This document shows positions 1-5,176 of a stretch of 5,837 nucleotides of DNA, piece after piece. The stretch's first letter is position 1; each line of letters starts with the position of its first letter. The stretch is from NCBI GenBank assembly GCA_037140475.1, contig JBAXEJ010000109.1:1-5837 (forward strand). The letters are read 5' to 3'. The DNA is from PALSA-1006 sp037140475 (GTDB taxonomy: Bacteria > Pseudomonadota > Gammaproteobacteria > Burkholderiales > Gallionellaceae). The notes below the pieces were generated by a model. It was not told where the DNA came from and made no database searches. It saw only the letters and a list, made by a program, of their open reading frames with translations. The position numbers and the translations under genes are program-made.

Positions 1-33
1 AACTCACTTCAATCTTGGCTACGTAGCTCCCAT

Positions 34-72
34 ACCGCGAAGCGGTTTAGTCCAACGACCCTAAAGAGTCGT
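34..72. other. Two small hairpins after the GGDEF-EAL gene
   Basis: Perfect inverted repeats are visible: ACCGC (34-38) with GCGGT (42-46) around a 3-base loop, and ACGAC (55-59) with GTCGT (68-72) around an 8-base loop. They lie 77 to 115 bases beyond the stop codon. They could stabilise the mRNA 3' end or assist termination, but the missing T-tract makes a Rho-independent terminator unlikely. Confidence 0.35.
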
Positions 73-76
73 AGCC

Positions 77-89
77 GAATGGCTGCTTT
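77..89. repeat. 13-base direct repeat, copy 1
   Basis: GAATGGCTGCTTT occurs here and again, exactly and in the same orientation, at 3988-4000. Both copies lie a short way beyond the stop codon of the last gene of a cassette, and both are followed on the plus strand by ATGCATTTA (119-127 and 4018-4026). The matched placement suggests a dispersed intergenic element. A single 13-base match in a window this size can also arise by chance. Confidence 0.35.
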
Positions 90-148
90 GCTGCAACTCC
101 ATTAGTGATAATCGAAAAATGCATTTACAGCGTAATATTGATGAACCA

Positions 149-2923
149 TCATAATTTCTTCACCAACGCCTCAAACTGCTCAATCGGCACCGGCCTGCTA
201 AAAAAGTATCCCTGATAAGCCATGCAGCCCAAATGCTTCAACAGATGGTGTTGCGCTTCAGTTTCCACACCTTCTGCAATCACATTTAGGCGGAAGTTTT
301 TCGCCATATCAATGATGGTCTGCACCATCACCACATCGTTTTGATCCGAGGTCATGTCGCGCACAAAACTTTGGTCGATCTTGATCTGATCGAGCGGTAA
401 CTGCTTGAGATAAGACAACGATGAGTAGCCGGTACCGAAATCATCCATCGACAACTTCACGCGCAGTGCTTTTAGAGCGTGCATTTTGCTTATGACATCG
501 GACACATCGTTCAACACGACGCTCTCGGTCAATTCCAGCTTTAAGCGTGAAGCATCCACCTTATTTTTCTCTAGCGCTGCTGCGACTTTTTCAACAAAAT
601 CGAGTTGCTTAAATTGCCGCGCGCTCACATTCACCGCCAAGGTCAAGTGACGGGTTTGCTCCACCTTCGACCATTCGGCAAGCTGTTGGCACGCCGTATC
701 CAATACCCATCCACCCACTTCAAGAATCAACGAACTTTCTTCTGCGAGAGGAATGAACTGCGCGGGGGAAACCATCCCGCGTGTTGGGTGTATCCAACGC
801 ACCAGCGCCTCGGCACCGATGGGGCGCCGGTCACTGTCCACTTGAATCTGGTAGTACAACTGTAATTGCTGATCGGGAACTGCACGGCGCAAATCGGCTT
901 CAAGCGCGGCATGTGCCACCACGGCCTGCCGCATGGCGGGATCAAAGAATTGGACTGTATTGCGCCCCGATTCTTTTGCACGATACATCGCCATATCGGT
1001 ATGTTTCAGCAAATCCTCGGCGGTGACATCTTCACCGCAATACATGCTCACCCCGACGCTGGTAGAGCTTAGATACTCACTCCCATTAAGCAGGTATGGG
1101 GCAATCAGTGCGATGCGAATTTTCTCGGCAATTAGTGAAACTTTTTGTGAAGCATGTTCGGGATGTAAATCGACATCGGTAAGCAGAACAACAAAGTCAT
1201 CCCCCCCCAGCCTCGCCACCGTATCCACCTCTCGCACACAAGATTGAATGCGCTTAGACACCTCAACCAATAGCAGATCACCAAATTCATGCCCCAAGGT
1301 ATCGTTAAGATTTTTGAAATTATCCATATCAACAAACAGAACGGCACCGTATTGTTTGCTGCGAGCCGAAACCAATAATGCAGACTTAAGCCGATCTATC
1401 AGAAGTCGGCGATTAGGGAGTTTGGTCAGCGTGTCGAAGAAAGCAAGGTTGTGAATTTCATCGTCAGCCTGTTTGCGTTGGCTGATATCCGAAAACAACG
1501 CAACGTAGTGAAGAACTTTTCCCTTATTGTCTCGCACTGCACTAATGGTCTGCATCTCAGGGTAGATTTCGCCATTCTTGCGCTTGTTCCAAATCTCTCC
1601 GTAATAAAAACCCTCATTGATTAAGTGATGCCACATGTTGGTATAAAATTCTTTACCGTGACGTCCCGAACTAAGGATGCGTGGGTTATTACCGAGGACC
1701 TCCTCTCGACTGTATCCGGTGATGGTTGTGAACGCCTCATTAACCTCAAGGATCGTGGCATCAGGTGTTGTGATCACGATGCCTTCGCTGGCATGTGAAA
1801 ACACACTGGACGAGAGCAGTAAGCGTTCTTCAACTTTCTTTTCTTCTGTTACATCGCGACCAATGATGACAATACTTTCACGCTCGCCACTGTGCGCGAA
1901 GGAAGGGATTTTCCGAACTTCATAGTCATGGGAATTACCGTCGTCATCAAAAACTCGTTTATTGAAAATAGTCAGCTCTTTGTTATCCCAAGTCTGCTTA
2001 TCCTGACGGTCAACCTCGTCGTGCATGGCCTGCATTGCCGGACGCATTGCTGCCAACTCAATATCCGTTTTGCCTTCCCAGTCTATGCCGTGTAATTTAA
2101 ATAAGCGCTTAGCTGGTTCATTGGTAATCAACCACCGCCCCTGACCATCTTTGAAGAAAATAACGTCGGGAATGGCCTCAACGATTCTTTCTCGTTCTAT
2201 CACCTGCTGCTCGATCTTTCCGAGCAACTTATTCAATGAATTAACCACAAATCCCATCTCATCATGCTCGTGACCATGTGGGATGGGAATACGATGAGGT
2301 GCGTGCTCTTTATGATTTATAGTAGACAAGCTTTCTACAATCTTTGTAAGGGGCTTGGTCACCAGTTGGCGCGAGATCAATAAGATGACCATGGCCAACA
2401 GGGTGTTCCGGATAAGACCAAAAATGACTTCCGCGATTGCGCGATCCAAGAAATCGACGCCGGCAATGCTGCCATTTAAGGTGATAGAGATTTCGCCAAC
2501 CGGTAACTGCTGATCTAGAAAACGGTCATGGTGGATCAGCGGCTTGGAAAAGTGCAGTTCACTACCCAAGAGTGAATCCAGAATGCTATGCGGCTGTTGA
2601 TCGCGACGGTCCCGCTTGGCAAGGACTTGATTCTTTTCATTGGTGATACTGGCTTGAGCGATGGCATCCATCTCAAAAAGACCATCCAACACCTGCTCTG
2701 CCAAGATATTGTCTAAGGTGTAGGAGGCTTGGGTGGCCGAACTCTGGGACGAACGAAGTAAATGCTCGGCGATACCGTTGATCGCAGATTTGGTGCGGAA
2801 ATAATCCCAAGTGATTAACGCAACACTAATCAAAATGCCCATCACTAACGCCACAGCGACGGTTGCGAAGGCCTGACGCGAAGCCAAGCTTTTAGAGAAA
2901 AGTTGGCTCGCAAACATTTTCAT
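149..2923 (-). CDS. Membrane-bound PAS-PAS-GGDEF-EAL c-di-GMP enzyme
   Basis: Inner-membrane c-di-GMP enzyme of 924 residues. A short cytoplasmic N-terminus is followed by TM1 (about 18-39), a periplasmic domain of some 125 residues, TM2 (about 166-185), HAMP (about 185-236), PAS (245-361), PAS/PAC (372-486), GGDEF (490-660) and EAL (674-921). The cyclase signature is GGDDF (573-577), a conservative change at the fourth position, and the product-inhibition site RxxD (REVD, 564-567) lies five residues before it. The EAL domain keeps E705-A-L, N765, ELTES 797-801, D827/D828, K848, E884 and Q904, so phosphodiesterase activity is expected; net activity is uncertain. I chose the ATG at 2923 because it makes an ATGA overlap with the binding-protein gene. 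A GTG at 2935 would add four residues and has a slightly better placed purine-rich stretch. The coupling suggests the binding protein is its input. Confidence 0.95.
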   Translation of the reverse strand: MKMFASQLFSKSLASRQAFATVAVALVMGILISVALITWDYFRTKSAINGIAEHLLRSSQSSATQASYTLDNILAEQVLDGLFEMDAIAQASITNEKNQVLAKRDRRDQQPHSILDSLLGSELHFSKPLIHHDRFLDQQLPVGEISITLNGSIAGVDFLDRAIAEVIFGLIRNTLLAMVILLISRQLVTKPLTKIVESLSTINHKEHAPHRIPIPHGHEHDEMGFVVNSLNKLLGKIEQQVIERERIVEAIPDVIFFKDGQGRWLITNEPAKRLFKLHGIDWEGKTDIELAAMRPAMQAMHDEVDRQDKQTWDNKELTIFNKRVFDDDGNSHDYEVRKIPSFAHSGERESIVIIGRDVTEEKKVEERLLLSSSVFSHASEGIVITTPDATILEVNEAFTTITGYSREEVLGNNPRILSSGRHGKEFYTNMWHHLINEGFYYGEIWNKRKNGEIYPEMQTISAVRDNKGKVLHYVALFSDISQRKQADDEIHNLAFFDTLTKLPNRRLLIDRLKSALLVSARSKQYGAVLFVDMDNFKNLNDTLGHEFGDLLLVEVSKRIQSCVREVDTVARLGGDDFVVLLTDVDLHPEHASQKVSLIAEKIRIALIAPYLLNGSEYLSSTSVGVSMYCGEDVTAEDLLKHTDMAMYRAKESGRNTVQFFDPAMRQAVVAHAALEADLRRAVPDQQLQLYYQIQVDSDRRPIGAEALVRWIHPTRGMVSPAQFIPLAEESSLILEVGGWVLDTACQQLAEWSKVEQTRHLTLAVNVSARQFKQLDFVEKVAAALEKNKVDASRLKLELTESVVLNDVSDVISKMHALKALRVKLSMDDFGTGYSSLSYLKQLPLDQIKIDQSFVRDMTSDQNDVVMVQTIIDMAKNFRLNVIAEGVETEAQHHLLKHLGCMAYQGYFFSRPVPIEQFEALVKKL
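1201..1208 (-). repeat. Run of eight G at the GGDDF codons
   Basis: On the coding strand the codons CTG GGG GGG GAT form an uninterrupted run of eight G, which encodes the two glycines of GGDDF. The neighbouring REC-GGDEF gene writes the same two glycines as GGC GGC. One extra G would produce an immediate TGA after Leu-Gly-Gly-Gly. Loss of one G would run into a frame that stops at 1132-1134. Either change removes the EAL domain. The run is seen directly; slippage in vivo is inference. Confidence 0.9.
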
Positions 2924-3720
2924 TTCACGCGCCACTCTTTTCCGGCCCAGCGATCTAGCACAGCTTCAAAGGCATTTCGACGCTTCAAACGCAACACAGC
3001 ATCCTCGATCTGCTTTAACACCTTGGCATCTTGATAGTGCTTCGAGGCATGGACCGTTACTGGCGTAGACTGCAAGACAAGACGCTTCCCAGCAATCTGT
3101 TTTGCATCTAATTTTTTTAGCAAATAGGGTATTGACACACTGTTTCCCGCAATGGCATCAAGTCGTTCTTCACGAAGCATATTGACCAGGGTTTCGTAGT
3201 CGCGCACCTCTATTTTGTGAAGCTGGGTGTCTGCATCAAATGTGGGGGAAAGCCGGATGCCACGTAACATGCCGATTCTCAAACTTTGCAAATTTTCATA
3301 GCGTTCAAGTGTCACGCCTTTGCGTGCGACGACCACCGTGCCAAAATCAAACAGATGGCCCGCATGATTAACGATAGCCTCGCGATCTGTTGAGCGAATC
3401 AGAAATGAAATATCGGTATCGCCATTTTCCAATTCCTGCCAAATGCGCGGATATGGAGTCAGCGTTTTGTTGATTTTTATATTTGCTTCTGCTTCGACCA
3501 ACGCCGCGATTTCTAACCAAATTCCCGTCATGCGCAATTTGCTTTTGTCGGCATCCGCCGTGCCATTTTCATAAAACCCCCACGGTTCGGTGAGCATGAT
3601 GGATGCGCGAACTATGGGGGTAACATCCCCAGCGTTTGAAAAACTTGAGGCACATAAGGCCGCCATCAGCAAAACGAATCGTGGGAGATGATCTACAAAG
3701 TTAAATTTTGTCATAGTCAC
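2920..3720 (-). CDS. Periplasmic solute-binding protein, SBP_bac_3-like
   Basis: Secreted binding protein of 266 residues, a normal length for the amino-acid-type family (SBP_bac_3, COG0834). A signal peptide is clear: basic residues K5 and R14, hydrophobic core about 15-27, and a probable signal peptidase I site after Ser-Asn-Ala30. The mature part shows family wording: YPRIWQELENGDTDI (90-104), then STDREA, whose R113 fits the arginine that binds the ligand carboxylate, and ERLDAIAGNS (185-194), whose D188 fits the acidic residue seen in the second lobe. No permease or ATPase gene lies alongside. Instead its stop overlaps the start of the GGDEF-EAL receptor gene, which suggests sensing rather than transport. 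The GTG start at 3720 is supported by GAGG eight bases upstream; an ATG two codons later is possible. The ligand is unknown, with a polar amino acid or similar small molecule likely. Confidence 0.88.
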   Translation of the reverse strand: MTMTKFNFVDHLPRFVLLMAALCASSFSNAGDVTPIVRASIMLTEPWGFYENGTADADKSKLRMTGIWLEIAALVEAEANIKINKTLTPYPRIWQELENGDTDISFLIRSTDREAIVNHAGHLFDFGTVVVARKGVTLERYENLQSLRIGMLRGIRLSPTFDADTQLHKIEVRDYETLVNMLREERLDAIAGNSVSIPYLLKKLDAKQIAGKRLVLQSTPVTVHASKHYQDAKVLKQIEDAVLRLKRRNAFEAVLDRWAGKEWRVK

Positions 3721-3749
3721 AATAATAGCCTCGATGAAAAATTGCTCAT
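3717..3749 (-). CDS. Possible 10-codon leader peptide overlapping the binding-protein start
   Basis: An ATG at 3749-3747 opens a frame encoding MSNFSSRLLL, with TGA at 3719-3717. The stop overlaps the GTG start of the binding-protein gene as GTGA. Such an arrangement could couple the two by re-initiation. No good ribosome-binding site is seen before this ATG, and the GAGG within it already serves the GTG. So short a frame may be chance. Confidence 0.2.
   Translation of the reverse strand: MSNFSSRLLL
3729..3732 (-). promoter_or_regulatory. Ribosome-binding site of the binding-protein gene
   Basis: GAGG on the minus strand lies eight bases before the GTG at 3720-3718, which is ideal spacing. 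It is 14 bases from the in-frame ATG at 3714. This spacing is the reason for choosing the GTG start. Confidence 0.65.
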
Positions 3750-3762
3750 GTTAGAGACGTTT

Positions 3763-3808
3763 AGCCACCCTTCACTGGTAGCTTATCCCTCAGTTGCCTT
3801 TGCTGAGG
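3763..3808 (-). promoter_or_regulatory. Structured leader with two adjacent hairpins
   Basis: On the minus strand CCTCAG (3808-3803) pairs with CTGAGG (3793-3788) around the loop CAAAGGCAA. Five bases later AGCTACC (3783-3777) pairs with GGTGGCT (3769-3763), including one G-U pair. GCCT at the start of the first hairpin could instead pair with AGGC in its loop, giving an alternative fold. The element lies between the proposed promoter and the ribosome-binding site, where a riboswitch or protein-binding leader would sit. It does not match a riboswitch class I can recall with confidence. Confidence 0.35.
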
Positions 3809-3859
3809 CTTAATATAGGCACGGCTAGTCTACAGCCATACATAGGAATCTCCCTGTTT

Positions 3860-3865
3860 ATTATA
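3860..3865 (-). promoter_or_regulatory. Candidate sigma-70 -10 element for the binding-protein/GGDEF-EAL operon
   Basis: A perfect TATAAT reads on the minus strand. It is flanked by CCCT and AGGG (3868-3865 and 3855-3852), a short inverted repeat that could be an operator. No good -35 lies 16 to 18 bases upstream; the TTGTCA at 3880-3875 is only nine bases away and too close. Initiation here would give a leader of about 130 bases. The weak -35 suggests an activator or a chance match. Confidence 0.35.
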
Positions 3866-3905
3866 GGGCTTAATTGACAAAGGCGGCTTGAAGGAAAACT
3901 TTTGT

Positions 3906-3974
3906 AGCGCGTTCTGAAGGGTTGATTTTTTCGCGCTTCATTTTATTCGGCGTTTTCACACAGCCTCAACCCTT
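3906..3974 (-). other. Interleaved inverted repeats with possible pseudoknot topology
   Basis: A perfect 9-base inverted repeat, AAGGGTTGA (3974-3966 on the minus strand) and TCAACCCTT (3925-3917), is interleaved with a 6-base one, AGCGCG (3937-3932) and CGCGCT (3911-3906). The order 1-2-1'-2' is that of an H-type pseudoknot, with AAAAAA (3931-3926) between the inner strands. It lies beyond the phosphatase gene stop and upstream of the proposed promoter, so it would belong to the phosphatase 3' UTR or a read-through transcript. A shorter TGAAG/CTTCA pairing competes with it. Confidence 0.3.
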
Positions 3975-3987
3975 TGCCGTCACCGAT

Positions 3988-4000
3988 GAATGGCTGCTTT
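3988..4000. repeat. 13-base direct repeat, copy 2
   Basis: Exact second copy of GAATGGCTGCTTT (the first is at 77-89), starting 28 bases after the end of the phosphatase gene and followed by ATGCATTTA at 4018-4026. The distance between the two shared blocks is 17 bases here and 29 in copy 1. The intervening sequences do not align well, so this is a partial or decayed repeat at best. Confidence 0.35.
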
Positions 4001-4027
4001 ACGACAGTTTATTTACTATGCATTTAA

Positions 4028-5176
4028 TTAAAATCTAAACGTAATCAGCGAAATGTCATCATCAGGTGGATGTGTACCGATAAACAGATTCAGTGACATT
4101 TTAACAGCCCCTAAAGGATCCTCGCGAATCGCCAGTGCCTCCATCAAGCGCACCTCACCGAACATTTCTCCCGATTCATTCTGTGCCTCGGTCACGCCAT
4201 CGCTATACAGCACCAAGAGATCGTTCGCAGAATAGTGATGCCGCGTCATCTCCACCTTAAAGTCACCGGCTTTTAGAAACCCAAGCGCAATATGATCTGA
4301 GCTAAACCGAGCTTTGACCATACCCATCTCATCAAATATAAGCGCCGTAGGTAGACCCGCATTAAGAATATCAATCTGCTGAATGGCGGGGTCTATCAAG
4401 GCAAAGGTGATCGCACAAAAATGTCCGCGCGGCAAAACATCACGCAGCTTTCGATTCATTTCGGTCAGGATCTCAATCGGAGAAAACTCTCTTGGCGTTA
4501 AAGCAAAGAAAATATCGGCTGTCGGTAGCGCCCCAATAGCAGCTGAAAATCCGTGTCCGGTAAAATCAGCGAGCATCAAATAAATCTTGCCGGAGGGTGA
4601 TTGATCATAAAGCATCAAATCTCCGCTGAAGTGTCCAGCCGGAAGCACCCATTTCGACAGCTCCGCCAATTCCTTGCGAGCGCCACGACCAATTACCGAA
4701 TTGAATACATGCTGAGTCAGCTCAACTTCTTCTTCAGTACGCTTTCGATAGGTTTCTAGCTCATGATGCATTTTAAGAATGCGTTGCATAGCGAGAATTT
4801 TTGCGCCAATCAAAATACCGTTGAAAGGTTTAGATAAAAAGTCATCGCCGCCGCTCTCCACGCAGTGCGCTAGTGATTCATCATCAGTTAACCCAGTGAG
4901 GAAAATAATCGGCACAAATTGCTTGCCACTGAGCAGCTTAATTGCTACCGCAGCGTCGTAGCCGTTCATCACCGGCATGGTGACATCCATCAAAATCAAA
5001 TCTGGCTTTTCTTGCTCAAAAACTTCTATCGCCTGTTGTCCGTTCTCAGCTTCAACCACTGCATGAGCATTACGACCTAAAAATACTTTAAGCATCAGTC
5101 GATTACTACGATCGTCATCAACCACTAAAATTTTAAGGGGTGGATAACTACTAAATAAGTGAGATATCTCACTCAT
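4028..5176 (-). CDS. Response regulator with PP2C-type (SpoIIE/RsbU) phosphatase output
   Basis: Cytoplasmic regulator of 382 residues: receiver domain (about 14-125), helical linker (about 126-160) and PP2C/SpoIIE-like serine phosphatase (about 170-382). The receiver is complete, with D20-D21-D22, phospho-acceptor D64 in LILMDVTMP, T94 and K116 in KPF. The phosphatase keeps its metal-binding aspartates: D186 in SGD, D204 in ADFTGHG, D326 in YSDGVTEA and the DDD at 372-374. Related proteins (RsbU, HsbR) dephosphorylate a STAS-domain anti-anti-sigma factor when activated. No STAS or anti-sigma gene is in the window, so the substrate is unknown. The ATG overlaps the stop of the REC-GGDEF gene as ATGA and has no clear ribosome-binding site, so translation is probably coupled. 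The shared operon suggests one kinase may drive both regulators. Confidence 0.95.
   Translation of the reverse strand: MSEISHLFSSYPPLKILVVDDDRSNRLMLKVFLGRNAHAVVEAENGQQAIEVFEQEKPDLILMDVTMPVMNGYDAAVAIKLLSGKQFVPIIFLTGLTDDESLAHCVESGGDDFLSKPFNGILIGAKILAMQRILKMHHELETYRKRTEEEVELTQHVFNSVIGRGARKELAELSKWVLPAGHFSGDLMLYDQSPSGKIYLMLADFTGHGFSAAIGALPTADIFFALTPREFSPIEILTEMNRKLRDVLPRGHFCAITFALIDPAIQQIDILNAGLPTALIFDEMGMVKARFSSDHIALGFLKAGDFKVEMTRHHYSANDLLVLYSDGVTEAQNESGEMFGEVRLMEALAIREDPLGAVKMSLNLFIGTHPPDDDISLITFRF

Larger units (their letters stand above)
1..148. other. Non-coding region downstream of the GGDEF-EAL gene
   Basis: No reading frame here looks like a gene. Reading in the direction of the upstream gene (minus strand), the stop codon is followed by a 10-base palindrome AAATGCATTT (117-126), then a 13-base sequence also found at 3988-4000, then two small hairpins (34-72). 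None of the hairpins is followed by a U-rich run on the minus strand, so no standard intrinsic terminator can be called. It may be the remnant of an intergenic repeat. What lies to the left of position 1 is unknown. Confidence 0.6.
3721..4027. other. Intergenic region between the two cassettes
   Basis: This 307-base gap separates the end of the phosphatase gene from the start of the binding-protein gene. Neither strand shows a protein-like frame beyond the 10-codon candidate at 3717-3749. In minus-strand order it contains a 13-base repeat (4000-3988), interleaved inverted repeats (3974-3906), a perfect -10 hexamer (3865-3860), two adjacent hairpins (3808-3763) and a ribosome-binding site (3732-3729). 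I read it as the 3' end of one operon followed by the promoter and structured leader of the next. No T-tract terminator is seen on the minus strand, so read-through into the second cassette remains possible. Confidence 0.6.

Noticed and set aside
933..1247. Plus-strand open frames inside the GGDEF-EAL gene, the longest 104 codons
   Set aside because: They lie opposite a well-supported domain-rich coding frame, resemble no known protein and have low-complexity serine/arginine-rich translations typical of antisense shadows.
2924..2935. GTG at 2935 as the start of the GGDEF-EAL gene
   Set aside because: Possible, with a purine-rich stretch upstream, but the ATG at 2923 gives the same ATGA coupling seen in the other cassette. 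Only four residues differ, so it is noted as an alternative.
3649..3666. Lipobox at Cys23 of the binding protein
   Set aside because: The residue before the cysteine is leucine, which does not fit the small residue required by signal peptidase II, and a good signal peptidase I site (SNA before G31) follows.
3763..3808. Assignment of the leader as a c-di-GMP-I riboswitch
   Set aside because: Only a short loop sequence is reminiscent. The defining second conserved segment and stem arrangement are absent, so it is reported only as an unassigned structured leader.
3926..3931. Six-T run on the plus strand as an intrinsic terminator
   Set aside because: No GC-rich hairpin directly precedes it in the plus direction and no plus-strand gene ends nearby.
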